DNA of 29,699 bases from Bacillota bacterium (GTDB lineage: Bacteria; Bacillota; Clostridia; Oscillospirales; Acutalibacteraceae): positions 1-29,699 of the forward strand of contig JAUZPX010000005.1 in the NCBI GenBank assembly GCA_030705695.1. The letters run 5' to 3'. The notes below the pieces were generated by a model that was given only the letters and a program-made list of their open reading frames with translations, had not been told where the DNA came from and searched no databases. Of the stretch, positions 7,470-16,162 are shown piece after piece. How positions within the stretch are numbered: the first letter of the stretch is position 1; each line of letters begins with the position of its first letter. The position numbers and the translations under genes are program-made.

Positions 7470-7513
7470 TAAAACGATTTTAAGAATCAAAATTTGATTT
7501 GTAAGTCGTTTTA
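7470..7513. repeat. Two-step hairpin / cruciform
   Basis: Outer arms TAAAACGA (7470-7477) and TCGTTTTA (7506-7513) are perfect. Inside them AATCAAA (7485-7491) and TTTGATT (7493-7499) form a second perfect stem with a 1-nt loop. It could be an intrinsic transcription block at the end of the element or a structured RNA; there is no T tail to make it a standard terminator. Confidence 0.5.
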
Positions 7514-7957
7514 TCTGAAGCCACAAAATACTGTTTTTGGATATGATGAACATTATAAGTGTATGAGGTACAATAAAAACTATATTGATGTTGTTGAGAT
7601 GAGAAACGTAAAAATTGCACCTTTAGTTGTGAAGGTTTTTCTTTGCTTTTCAAACAATTTATTTCAAAAGAATAAACGATTTTACTAAATTTGTTATTGA
7701 TTGAGAAACTGACTCACGTTGAATTCAAAACAAAAAAGTACTATTATCAACAAATAATTTAATTATTTTCAAAACAAGAACAATATTAAAAATGCAAAAA
7801 CAATGATGAATACTACATATTCCAGACAAACAAAAGCTAATCAGATATTTTTACAAATTAATTGAAATTTCTTCATTAATCTAAATTAAATATTAAATTA
7901 ATCATCTTTTGTGTATTTTTTTCATTGTATTGCATTAAATGTTATACGTGAAAATCA

Positions 7958-7985
7958 TTCAAACTCATATTAAAATAGTTATAAT
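7958..7985 (+). promoter_or_regulatory. Weak candidate promoter of the biosynthetic operon
   Basis: TATAAT (7980-7985) with a poor -35 (TTCAAA, 7958-7963) at 16 bp. The distance to the first ATG is about 73 bp. The poor -35 would fit an activated promoter, but such AT-rich DNA yields chance matches. Confidence 0.35.
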
Positions 7986-8058
7986 TATGAAAATTAATGT
8001 TTTGTTAAACTTATATAGGCTACAAAATTGATATTTATTACTTGGTGAAATAAATTGT

Positions 8059-9768
8059 ATGAATAAGAAAAGGTTTAAAACGATTTGGCAATTCGCAAAA
8101 AAATATTTGCCTCTATTCATAATTGCCGAAATATGCATTTTAGTATCATATGCTGTTTCACTTTTACTGCCTTTGAATTTAACAAAGCTAACAGATCAGG
8201 TGCTTTACGGCAAACAATATTCTTTACTTTCAGAAGTTATATACACGTATATAATTCTTTTTGCTATTGCCGCAGTTTTTAATTTGATTTACGCGTTTGT
8301 ATGGCAAACGTTAAGTAATCGATATGTTGTAGATGTTAAAAACAGCGTTTATGAGAAAACTGTTTTTGCAAAAGCAGCTTTTCTATCTGACATGAACAGC
8401 GGCGATATCATGAGCAGGATTGACCAAGACGCTGATCAGTTTATTAATATTATTCAAAGAAATTTATTTCATTTTATAAATTCAGCTATTTTATGTATCG
8501 GTATAGTATATATGGTGGCAAGAATCAATTGGCAAATTGCAATTGTAATCTCAGTTGCAGCGATTTTGCCAATTATTTTTACTCGGATTTGCGGTAGATT
8601 TACGCAAAAATACTCAAAAGAAACAAGAGAAAAAACAGGGGCTGTTTCAGGAAGATTATTTGAAATAATAAAAGGATTTCGAGAAATAAAATTATTTTGT
8701 GCACAAGCCTTTGCAAAAAATCAAATATTTAGTTCTCTAAGACAATTAATTAAGTTAGGAAACAAAACACGCCGTGTTGATTTTATAGTAAATAAATCGA
8801 TATTTTTTATTAATCTTTCAACATCTCTTGTTATTTATGGTACTTCCGCTTATTTTATCATTAACGGTGATTTAACAATCGGAGTTTTTTTGGCTATTGT
8901 GCAGTATGTTGCTTTGCTGCATAAAAAGCTTAACTGGATGCTTAGAATTTACTTGGACTGGTTTGCACGAAAAATCAGCATTGATCGAGTAAATGTTATT
9001 TTAGACACTGAAAGTGAAGATTTTTCGGGAATAGAAATTAAAGAAATAAATAGCATTGAATTCGAAAATGTTACTTTTGGCTACAATAATATGAACGTTT
9101 TAAATAACGTTTCTTTTTATATTAATAAAGGAGAAAAAATCGCGCTTGTAGGCGTTAGCGGGGTTGGCAAAACAACGGTTATTGGCCTTTTACTGAGATT
9201 TTATGAACCAAATTCAGGACAGATATTAATTAACGGAATCAATATTAATACTATTAATCCTGCTTCAATAAGAAAAGTCTTTGGCGTTGTTTCACAAGAT
9301 ATTTTGATTTTTGAAGACAGTATAAAAAACAACCTTTTACTCGGTAAGGAATATAGTAACGACAATATTAATAAAAGTTTGAATCTTGCTCAACTTGATG
9401 AGCTTATTAAAGAAATGCCTCAGGGGATTGAAACCAAAATTAGCGGAGATTCTGTCGGTCTTTCTGGTGGGCAAAAACAACGGCTAATGATCACTAGGCT
9501 TCTTTTAAAAGACGCAAAAACAATTATTTTAGATGAGGCAACTTCAGCGTTGGATGTTAAGACCGAGTCAGATATAACAAAAACCATATTTGAACTAAAA
9601 AAAGATGCTACGATTATTGTGATTTCACATCGATTCGCATCAATACGCAATTGCGATAAAATCTTTGTCTTGGACAACTCTACAATTGACAGCATCGGAA
9701 CACATGAGCAACTTTTAAAGCATTCAGTTTCATACAAATCGTTATTCGGAAGTGAAATGATTGAATGA
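8059..9768 (+). CDS. ABC exporter half-transporter 1 (TMD-NBD)
   Basis: A 569-aa type IV ABC exporter subunit. An N-terminal six-helix membrane domain (about 1-310) is fused to a nucleotide-binding domain: Walker A GVSGVGKTT (365-373), signature LSGGQKQR (from 468), Walker B ending IILDEATSALD with catalytic Glu493, and H-loop ISHR. There is no N-terminal C39 peptidase domain, so it is not a leader-cleaving bacteriocin exporter. It overlaps the next exporter gene by ATGA, so the two probably form a heterodimer. Both ATP sites look competent. The best guess for substrate is the product of the downstream carrier-protein cluster. The ribosome site (GGTGA) is modest. This is the first gene of a ten-gene overlapping operon. 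Confidence 0.92.
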   Translation: MNKKRFKTIWQFAKKYLPLFIIAEICILVSYAVSLLLPLNLTKLTDQVLYGKQYSLLSEVIYTYIILFAIAAVFNLIYAFVWQTLSNRYVVDVKNSVYEKTVFAKAAFLSDMNSGDIMSRIDQDADQFINIIQRNLFHFINSAILCIGIVYMVARINWQIAIVISVAAILPIIFTRICGRFTQKYSKETREKTGAVSGRLFEIIKGFREIKLFCAQAFAKNQIFSSLRQLIKLGNKTRRVDFIVNKSIFFINLSTSLVIYGTSAYFIINGDLTIGVFLAIVQYVALLHKKLNWMLRIYLDWFARKISIDRVNVILDTESEDFSGIEIKEINSIEFENVTFGYNNMNVLNNVSFYINKGEKIALVGVSGVGKTTVIGLLLRFYEPNSGQILINGININTINPASIRKVFGVVSQDILIFEDSIKNNLLLGKEYSNDNINKSLNLAQLDELIKEMPQGIETKISGDSVGLSGGQKQRLMITRLLLKDAKTIILDEATSALDVKTESDITKTIFELKKDATIIVISHRFASIRNCDKIFVLDNSTIDSIGTHEQLLKHSVSYKSLFGSEMIE

Positions 9769-11489
9769 AAATTAAAAGAATTACTGTATTAAAACAGATT
9801 AAAAAATATATCGTCAAAAGGAAATGGTCGATTGTCGTTATGACTGTTTCCAATGCCGTACTTGTTCCGTTATCGCTTGCAAATCCGAAATTATTCCAAA
9901 TGCTAATTGATGATGTAATGAATGCCGGGGATTTTTCGAAGTTTACCTTTATTGCTGTCGCTTATTTATCTGTTTATTTTCTGAATTTATTGTTTGACAG
10001 CTTAAATCTTTATTGTGGGAATCGTTTGTTAAATCATTTTACATTGTCACTTAGAGAAGATATCTGGGTCAAGTATTCAAAAAGCAATTACTCTGACATC
10101 GAAAAAATGCAGTTGGGCGATCTTAAAATGCGTATCATGGATGATGTGGATTGTCTTGGGAATTTCATGCAAAGCCAGATCATGGAGTATTTCTTTTCTG
10201 TTCTGATGATTGTATTTACTCTTCTGATGACTTTTAGCATTAATATTGAAATGACACTGTATTGCTTAATTGTAATTCCGTTTGTTTTTATAATTAATTC
10301 TATTTTATCCCGAGGATCAGGAAAAGTTAATGAAGAAATACGTCAGGTAAATGAAGAATATTATACTCATACATACAATTCTTTGCAGTTTTGGAAAGAA
10401 ATAAAAGCTCATAACGCTGAAAATGAATTTATAAAAAGATTTAAGGTATTTCGAGCAAGATTAGCCAAATTGGGTATAAAAAATATCCGATATTGGGCAT
10501 TTTGGGAAATCTTTAACGACTTTAAAGCTAACTATTTAACCAAAGTGCTTGTGTATATTATCGGAGCTTTTTTTGTTATACAGGAAAAAATCTCTGTAGG
10601 TGTCATGATTATGTTTGCAGAATATTTTTCATTGCTTTTTACCGCACTTGATACCGTAAACTATAAACGTGCGGAATTAAAAATGAATACTCCCTATTAC
10701 AAACGCATTTTTGAAACTCAGGCAATGAATCAGGAAAATGATGAAAATAAATGGACGAATCGGCTTGTCGGTAATATATCCTTTGAAAATGTAACGTTTT
10801 CATATTCGAATTCAAAACATGAAGTACTGAAGAATATCAATTTTGAAATAAACCAAGGTGATTATATAGCCATTATCGGGGAAAGCGGCTGTGGTAAAAC
10901 AACACTTGCAAAGCTTTTATTGGGGCTTTATTCTCCGCAAAAAGGACAAATAAAAATTGACGGCATCAACATTAACGATTGGGCTAAATCAGCCCTGTAC
11001 AGTAATATTGGAATCGTTATGCAGGACAGTTTCTTTTTTAATATGAGTATCCGAGAAAATCTTTGTATTGCAAAAGCAGACTCTACAGATGATGAGTTAA
11101 AAGATGCTTGCCAAAAAGCAAATATCTATGATTTTATTTGCAGCCTTGAAAACGGATTTAATACTGTTATAGGTGAGCGCGGAATAAAATTGTCAGGTGG
11201 GCAAAAACAAAGACTGGCAATTGCTCAGGTATTACTAAGAAAACCTAAAGTCATTATTTTTGATGAAGTCACCAGTGCGCTTGATAAAGTGTCGGAAGAT
11301 GTTATTCTGCAATCAATTTCAGAGATATCAAAAAAAACTAGCGTTATTTTTATCACGCACAAGCCTGCAACTGTCTTAAGGGCAAAGAAAGTTATTGTAA
11401 TGGATAAAGGGGAAATTATTGATATTGGCTCACATGAAGAATTAATGCGAAAGAATGAATTTTTTCAAAGTGTTGTGGAGGCAAGTTAA
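9765..11489 (+). CDS. ABC exporter half-transporter 2 (TMD-NBD)
   Basis: A 574-aa partner exporter. The membrane domain covers about residues 1-325 and the NBD follows: Walker A GESGCGKTT (372-380), Q-loop VMQDSFFFN, signature LSGGQKQR, Walker B VIIFDEVTSALD with Glu, and H-loop ITHK. It starts within the stop of exporter 1 (ATGA overlap) and its own stop overlaps the next start by one base. The paired half-transporters before biosynthetic enzymes suggest product export or self-protection. Substrate cannot be read from sequence. Confidence 0.92.
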   Translation: MKIKRITVLKQIKKYIVKRKWSIVVMTVSNAVLVPLSLANPKLFQMLIDDVMNAGDFSKFTFIAVAYLSVYFLNLLFDSLNLYCGNRLLNHFTLSLREDIWVKYSKSNYSDIEKMQLGDLKMRIMDDVDCLGNFMQSQIMEYFFSVLMIVFTLLMTFSINIEMTLYCLIVIPFVFIINSILSRGSGKVNEEIRQVNEEYYTHTYNSLQFWKEIKAHNAENEFIKRFKVFRARLAKLGIKNIRYWAFWEIFNDFKANYLTKVLVYIIGAFFVIQEKISVGVMIMFAEYFSLLFTALDTVNYKRAELKMNTPYYKRIFETQAMNQENDENKWTNRLVGNISFENVTFSYSNSKHEVLKNINFEINQGDYIAIIGESGCGKTTLAKLLLGLYSPQKGQIKIDGININDWAKSALYSNIGIVMQDSFFFNMSIRENLCIAKADSTDDELKDACQKANIYDFICSLENGFNTVIGERGIKLSGGQKQRLAIAQVLLRKPKVIIFDEVTSALDKVSEDVILQSISEISKKTSVIFITHKPATVLRAKKVIVMDKGEIIDIGSHEELMRKNEFFQSVVEAS

Positions 11490-12583
11490 TGTTTGAAAAT
11501 GAAAATATATTTATTTTGGAACTTTGTAAATTTAAAACTTATGATAAAAACAAACTGAAAGAGCTGATAGAAAAAAGCCTTGATTATCCGTACATATTAG
11601 GACAGCTATTATTTAACCGTGTTGGCGGTGTGGCCTATTACGTTTTAAAAGAATGCAACTTATTAAGCAAGCTGAATCGAGAGTTTAGAAATTCTTTAAA
11701 AGCTATTTATGACAGCAATACTCAAAAAACAAACAGTTTTTTGATTTCTCTGGAAGATCTTTCGGAAATGTTTAAAAGTGCAGATTTTAATTATGCACTT
11801 TTAAAGGGAAGCTACCTTGTTTATTTATATGAAAAAGGGCTTCGAACCTCTAACGACTTTGATATTTTGATTAATCAAGAGGACATTACTAAACTCTCTA
11901 ATGTTCTAAAAGAAAACGGTTTTGTGCAGGGATATATTCGAAATGAACAGTTTATTCCTGCGACAAGGACGGAAATCATAAGTTCGAGAATGAACAGAGG
12001 CGAAACCGTACCATTCATAAAAACAGTAGATTTGCCTCAAATGAAATTCTGTGAGATTGACATTAATTTCTCGCTGGATTTTAAAGCAAAACAGGAAAAC
12101 GATGCAGTAAAAAATATTTTAAAGAGATCTGAAGAGTTAATCTCAACAAAAACCGGGAATCTTTTCACACTTTCCGCTTCTGATTTTTTGATACAACTAT
12201 GTGTTCATTTATTTAAAGAAGCATCTATTTTTAATTGGGTTGAAATGGGCAGGGATTTATCAATTTATAAATTTATGGATATTTATCTGTTTATTACACT
12301 TTTTATGAATAACAAACTTGCGTCTGAACTTGAAAAAACAATTTTTGAATTTGATTTACATAATGAATGTTATTATTCATTTCTGTACGCAAAGCAATTG
12401 TTTGGCATTGAGAATGCGGATTTTGATGAATTGATTAAAAAGATTCAGCCGAACGACTTATCATATTTAAATCAAATCATTAGTCCGTCTGACGGTAACG
12501 TATATGCTTATGATATGGACTTTGAAAGCTGGCTGTTTTTCAGCAAAAGAAAGGAACAATTATATGAAGTTAAGCATGATTGA
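11489..12583 (+). CDS. Uncharacterised nucleotidyltransferase-family protein
   Basis: A 364-aa protein resembling the uncharacterised nucleotidyltransferase family PF14907 (NTP_transf_5). The diagnostic segment is LLKGSYLVYLYEKGLRTSND (104-123) followed by FDILI. G107-S108 and the acidic pair D123/D125 match the GS...DxD active site of the pol-beta superfamily. A conserved-looking EIDINFSLD stretch (about 189-197) could supply the third acidic residue. Family members occur in natural-product clusters (for example with lasso peptides) and beside sugar-modifying genes; their substrates are mostly unknown. Here it may transfer a nucleotide or sugar-phosphate to the product, for modification or self-resistance. 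It overlaps the next gene by 20 bases. Confidence 0.75.
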   Translation: MFENENIFILELCKFKTYDKNKLKELIEKSLDYPYILGQLLFNRVGGVAYYVLKECNLLSKLNREFRNSLKAIYDSNTQKTNSFLISLEDLSEMFKSADFNYALLKGSYLVYLYEKGLRTSNDFDILINQEDITKLSNVLKENGFVQGYIRNEQFIPATRTEIISSRMNRGETVPFIKTVDLPQMKFCEIDINFSLDFKAKQENDAVKNILKRSEELISTKTGNLFTLSASDFLIQLCVHLFKEASIFNWVEMGRDLSIYKFMDIYLFITLFMNNKLASELEKTIFEFDLHNECYYSFLYAKQLFGIENADFDELIKKIQPNDLSYLNQIISPSDGNVYAYDMDFESWLFFSKRKEQLYEVKHD

Positions 12584-13202
12584 TAGAAGCTGGTCTGGTA
12601 TGCTTATTACATTTTGCGGGCTTGACGGTTGCGGTAAGACGACTCAAATCTCAAAGTTAAAAGAACATTTTGAGAATCTTGGCATTACCTCTGTGCTCAC
12701 AAAACAGCCTACAGATTCCGTTCGCAACAGCGAAATTTTCAGAACGTTTATGGACTGTGAAAATAACGAAGAATATGAATACAGAGCCTTGTCACTTTTA
12801 GCAGCCAGCGACAGAGTTCAGCATTCAAATAAAGTTATTTTGCCTATTCTTAAAGATGGGCAAGTTGTAATTAGCGACAGATATTTTTATTCATGTCTGG
12901 CTAATTTAAGAGCAAGAGGTTACACAAATGATCAATGGATATACGAAATTGCAAAGTCTATTCCAAAGCCGGATATTGCATTTTTTCTTGATGTTCCTGT
13001 AGACGTTGCAATCAATAGAGTAAGGCTTAGACCAAGCGAAAAGGACAGATATATTGACATTGAATTACAATACAAACTTAAGCAGGAATATATAAATATA
13101 GCGAAAGAAAATGGTGGAATACTTCTTTCTTCCGATATGAATGAAGAAGAATGCTTTGAATTAATAAAACAAAATATTAGTAAGGTAATGCAAAATGTAT
13201 GA
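12564..13202 (+). CDS. Thymidylate-kinase-like P-loop kinase
   Basis: A 212-aa protein of the thymidylate kinase fold. The P-loop is FCGLDGCGKTT (17-27), the DRY motif is D105-R106-Y107 (ISDRYFYSCLA), and a lid region rich in Arg (RVRLRPSEKDRY, 152-163) follows. Length and motifs are close to Tmk, but the gene is embedded in a biosynthetic operon rather than with dnaX/holB, so dTMP may not be the substrate. It may phosphorylate a cluster intermediate. The start at 12564 is chosen for the AAAGGA site; an upstream in-frame start at 12504 lies deep in the previous gene. It overlaps the next gene by 8 bases. Confidence 0.8.
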   Translation: MKLSMIDRSWSGMLITFCGLDGCGKTTQISKLKEHFENLGITSVLTKQPTDSVRNSEIFRTFMDCENNEEYEYRALSLLAASDRVQHSNKVILPILKDGQVVISDRYFYSCLANLRARGYTNDQWIYEIAKSIPKPDIAFFLDVPVDVAINRVRLRPSEKDRYIDIELQYKLKQEYINIAKENGGILLSSDMNEEECFELIKQNISKVMQNV

Positions 13203-14046
13203 GAATATATACGGCTTATCCTGTGTGGAAAATTACGTTTTGGCTATATTAAGAGAAAATAAATTTGATATTACATATCTCTACAATAATGCAGCCATTT
13301 CATTTGCTGAATTGTTTGAATGTATTGTTATTCAAGGCGAAAAACCTGAATATTCCTCAATTATTCCAAGAATACAAGATACACTGAAACAAATGGAAAT
13401 CATTACTCTTAAATTGCAAATGCAAATGGACTATGAAAAAGTGATTGTAGAAATCGAAAACTGCAAAAAAAATGAGTTCATTCTAGTTAAAGTGAAGCCC
13501 GATTTTACAAAATCAAAACTTTTTGCCAGAGGCTTTCGTGACGACCATTATGTATTTGCAAAATACAATTCAGGTGTATTTGAAATTTTTAATGACATTC
13601 CAGAAAAAATCATTAAAACCACTACGGATGAGCTTGCAGATATGTATGCAGGTAATTACTTTTTACTTTCTATTAATCGAGATTTTTCTCAGAAAGATCT
13701 GCAACTTCTATGGAACAATCGAAAAGATATGCCGCAACATTTGGAAGCTCTTAGTGTTTCGATTGATGAATTTCAATCAATCGAGGATATAGGAATTAAA
13801 CTACGAAATATGCTTGGCGTGTTAAAAACAACAAGATATAGACTGAAAGAATACTATGCTAACTATGTTAACACAGAGTTTTTAACCGCCTATTTACAAC
13901 TAATTGAAAGGCAATATGCAATAGTTGAATATTACAATTTAAGAAAAGTAAATGAGATACAGAAGTATTTTAAATTGTACAAAGAAGTTCAAAAAGCTGA
14001 CATTGAAAACATGCATATGCTTTGTAAGAAATTGGAGGAGATATAA
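13195..14046 (+). CDS. BtrH N-terminal-like (papain-fold) protein, possible acyltransferase
   Basis: A 283-aa protein with no secure family match by eye. The architecture resembles the N-terminal domain of butirosin protein BtrH. There is an early Cys in GLSCVENYVLAILR (Cys10), a mid-protein FRDDHYVFAKY with His118, and then an acidic FNDIPE. The last 100 residues are helical. In BtrH this Cys-His arrangement transfers an acyl group from a carrier protein to an amine. The gene directly abuts a carrier-protein gene (its stop is followed at once by the carrier ATG) and the ligase, exactly the partners such an enzyme needs. If the family call is wrong, it remains an unknown operon protein. Confidence in the CDS is high, in the function moderate. 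Confidence 0.6.
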   Translation: MYENIYGLSCVENYVLAILRENKFDITYLYNNAAISFAELFECIVIQGEKPEYSSIIPRIQDTLKQMEIITLKLQMQMDYEKVIVEIENCKKNEFILVKVKPDFTKSKLFARGFRDDHYVFAKYNSGVFEIFNDIPEKIIKTTTDELADMYAGNYFLLSINRDFSQKDLQLLWNNRKDMPQHLEALSVSIDEFQSIEDIGIKLRNMLGVLKTTRYRLKEYYANYVNTEFLTAYLQLIERQYAIVEYYNLRKVNEIQKYFKLYKEVQKADIENMHMLCKKLEEI

Positions 14047-14283
14047 ATGCAACAACAAATAATTGAAGTTGTTAAGGGACTCAGTATTGTCTGTGATAAT
14101 GTTGATGGAAATATGAAATTAAAAGAAGATCTGGGTTTTGACAGCTTAAGAATGGTTGAGTTATTAATTGCGCTTGAAGATTCATTTGATTTTGAGTTTG
14201 AACAAAGTGATCTGGATCCGTCGAAAATCATTTATTTACAAGATGTTTTTGAATTAATAAGCAGATACGAAATTGCATCATGA
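14047..14283 (+). CDS. Acyl/peptidyl carrier protein 1
   Basis: A 78-aa four-helix carrier protein. The phosphopantetheine site is GFDSLRMVELL, with Ser33. It has an acidic helix II/III region (LEDSFDFEFEQSDLDPSKI) typical of ACP-type carriers. The ribosome site is GGAG within the end of the preceding gene; the downstream ligase overlaps it by ATGA, suggesting it is the ligase's partner. No phosphopantetheinyl transferase is present in the window, so a housekeeping enzyme would be needed. Confidence 0.92.
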   Translation: MQQQIIEVVKGLSIVCDNVDGNMKLKEDLGFDSLRMVELLIALEDSFDFEFEQSDLDPSKIIYLQDVFELISRYEIAS

Positions 14284-15611
14284 AACTGTATGATTTTTTA
14301 AAACTAAGGATGCTGAACACTCCGAATAAGACAATATCAGATGAAGTAAACACAATTACATATCAAGAGATATTAAACTATGCGGAAAGTTTTTCGCAAT
14401 ATCTAACACACAATAAATATGGAATTCTTTGTAAATCCGAATTAAACACAGCTAAAGTATTAATGGCTTGTTTGAACGCTGGTGTTACAGCAGTGCTATT
14501 ATCAGACCGTTACGGTGAAATACACACTCAAAAAATAATAGAAAAAATCAACATACAGTATATAATTTCAGATAATTTCATTGAAGAAGTCAAGGCAAAA
14601 AACACAGAATCTGAAGATTTATCTGATGTTGCTCTTATTATGTGCACTTCCGGAACGACAGGTTCGCCTAAGGGCGCAATGATCACAGATGAAAACATTA
14701 TTACAAATTTAAGTGATATTGAAGATTATTTTGAAATTAATAGTAGCGATAAAATTTTGATTGCTCGTCCATTGTATCATTGTGCAGTACTCACAGGAGA
14801 ATTCTTTATTTCGTTAATAAAAGGATTAGATATTGTATTTCATAATACTGAATTTAATCCTGTAAAGATAGTTCAAGCTATTTATAAAAATAATATTACA
14901 GTGATGTGCGGAACGCCAACATTGTTTTATCATCTTTGTAATATTGCCAAAAGGCAGACTGAAACATTGCCGCTTAAAACGATTGCAATTAGCGGTGAAT
15001 GTATGACCGATTCTGTTGCTGAAATTATAAAAAACACAATGCCCCAAATACGCGCTTACAATGTTTACGGATTAACCGAAGCAAGCCCTAGGGTAAGCTA
15101 TCTTGCTCCAGATAATTTCGATAAAAATCCTCTGTCAGTTGGGGTGCCACTAAAATCGCTAGAAGTGAAAATTGTCGATAATGAACTTCTAGTCAAAGGC
15201 AAAAGTGTGATGAAAGGCTATTATAACGATGTACAAGCGACTCGGAAAGTAATAATTGACGGTTGGCTGCATACAGGCGATATTGCAAAAATAGATGGAA
15301 ACGGATTTATAAATATTAAATCCCGAAAAGATAATATGATTATTCGGGCAGGGATGAATATTTATCCGCAAGAGATTGAAAATGCACTAAAGCAGGATGA
15401 AAGAATTATTGATTTATTAGCGTACGGCGTCAAAGACGAAAAAGTCGGGCAGAAAATCTATTTGAAGATTGTATCAGATCAACTTTCAAAATCTGAAGTC
15501 TTTGAGATTTGTAAAATGGTTCTTCCACCATATCAATACCCAGATAGCATTGAATTTGTGGATGAAATACCAAAAAACGCTTCGGGGAAGGTTATTAGGA
15601 GTTACTTATGA
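14280..15611 (+). CDS. AMP-forming acid-carrier protein ligase (ANL superfamily)
   Basis: A 443-aa adenylate-forming enzyme. Core motifs are complete: A3 CTSGTTGSPKG (122-132), A5 VYGLTEAS (262-269), A7 GWLHTGD (328-334), A8 DNMIIRAGMNIYPQE (351-365), and A10 with catalytic Lys437 (NASGKVIR). It is somewhat shorter than acyl-CoA synthetases (about 500-550 aa), as is common for stand-alone ligases that load carriers. It would activate a carboxylic or amino acid with ATP and attach it to the phosphopantetheine of the adjacent carrier (ATGA overlap). The substrate is not readable; there is no clear amino-acid-binding Asp signature that I can assert. It is the only adenylation enzyme in the cluster. 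Confidence 0.9.
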   Translation: MKLYDFLKLRMLNTPNKTISDEVNTITYQEILNYAESFSQYLTHNKYGILCKSELNTAKVLMACLNAGVTAVLLSDRYGEIHTQKIIEKINIQYIISDNFIEEVKAKNTESEDLSDVALIMCTSGTTGSPKGAMITDENIITNLSDIEDYFEINSSDKILIARPLYHCAVLTGEFFISLIKGLDIVFHNTEFNPVKIVQAIYKNNITVMCGTPTLFYHLCNIAKRQTETLPLKTIAISGECMTDSVAEIIKNTMPQIRAYNVYGLTEASPRVSYLAPDNFDKNPLSVGVPLKSLEVKIVDNELLVKGKSVMKGYYNDVQATRKVIIDGWLHTGDIAKIDGNGFINIKSRKDNMIIRAGMNIYPQEIENALKQDERIIDLLAYGVKDEKVGQKIYLKIVSDQLSKSEVFEICKMVLPPYQYPDSIEFVDEIPKNASGKVIRSYL

Positions 15612-16162
15612 AAGAACTGGAATACAAATTTCTATTAAGTAAAGAAGATTTTCAAAAACATCTGCAAAAAGCAAATGATCTTAATTTGAAAACAAACAGC
15701 ACTCTTCAAATTAATTATTATTACGATAATGAGAATTTGGATTTGTTGAAAGAAAATATAACAGTGCGTATTCGGCAAAAAGAGGACAAGCTAAAACTTG
15801 AAATTAAAGAACATAAAATAACTAATTCAGAATTTTCAGAGAGCGCTGAAAAAGAAACAGAAATTCAAAAATTAACACAAACTCTTTCTATTTTGCAGTA
15901 TGAAAATCTCAAATTAAAGGGAAATCTTGTGACTAATCGTCAAACCCTTTTTGTAAATGATGGAATTCATCTGGATTTCGATACAAATTACTATTTGGGG
16001 ACTTGCGATTATGAAATAGAACTTGAATTTGAAGAAAAGCATTCAGAAAAAGTCAAAGAAATTATCAGTTTATTTAACTTTAATTTTCAAAACAAACCGA
16101 AGAATAAAGCAGAGCGATTCTTTGAAGCACTTGAAAGGTTAAACACAAATGGAAAAGTATGA
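15608..16162 (+). CDS. CYTH-domain protein (triphosphate tunnel fold)
   Basis: A 184-aa CYTH protein (CyaB/thiamine triphosphatase superfamily). The N-terminal ExExK signature is E3-L-E5-Y-K7. Tunnel strands with alternating charged residues follow: VRIRQKEDKLKLEIK (about 53-67) and YEIELEFEEK near the C-terminus. Members bind triphosphate groups or polyphosphate with metal in a beta tunnel and hydrolyse or cyclise them. In this operon, sandwiched between the ligase (ATGA overlap) and carrier 2 (14-base overlap), it may act on a nucleotide- or phosphate-bearing intermediate or hydrolyse inorganic triphosphate. This role is inference; the fold call is good. Confidence 0.82.
   Translation: MKELEYKFLLSKEDFQKHLQKANDLNLKTNSTLQINYYYDNENLDLLKENITVRIRQKEDKLKLEIKEHKITNSEFSESAEKETEIQKLTQTLSILQYENLKLKGNLVTNRQTLFVNDGIHLDFDTNYYLGTCDYEIELEFEEKHSEKVKEIISLFNFNFQNKPKNKAERFFEALERLNTNGKV

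Larger units (their letters stand above)
7266..8058. other. AT-rich non-coding stretch between the element and the biosynthetic operon
   Basis: No convincing gene is seen on either strand. Recognisable items are a C-rich tract (7325-7340), the inverted repeat GAGAC/GTCTC (7365-7369 and 7378-7382), the palindrome TTCGTGCGAA (7384-7393), a long hairpin (7470-7513) and a weak promoter near 7958-7985. The C-rich tract plus dyads could be what is left of a phage cos/packaging region; this is a guess from position after the replication gene. The rest is simple AT-rich DNA. Confidence 0.6.

Noticed and set aside
7494..7688. 64-codon ORF upstream of the ABC exporters
   Set aside because: It starts with TTG in the hairpin, has no ribosome site and reads like AT-rich chance translation; no precursor peptide features.
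8059..11489. Bacteriocin-type peptidase exporters
   Set aside because: Neither ABC protein has an N-terminal C39 domain and no double-glycine leader peptide was found nearby.
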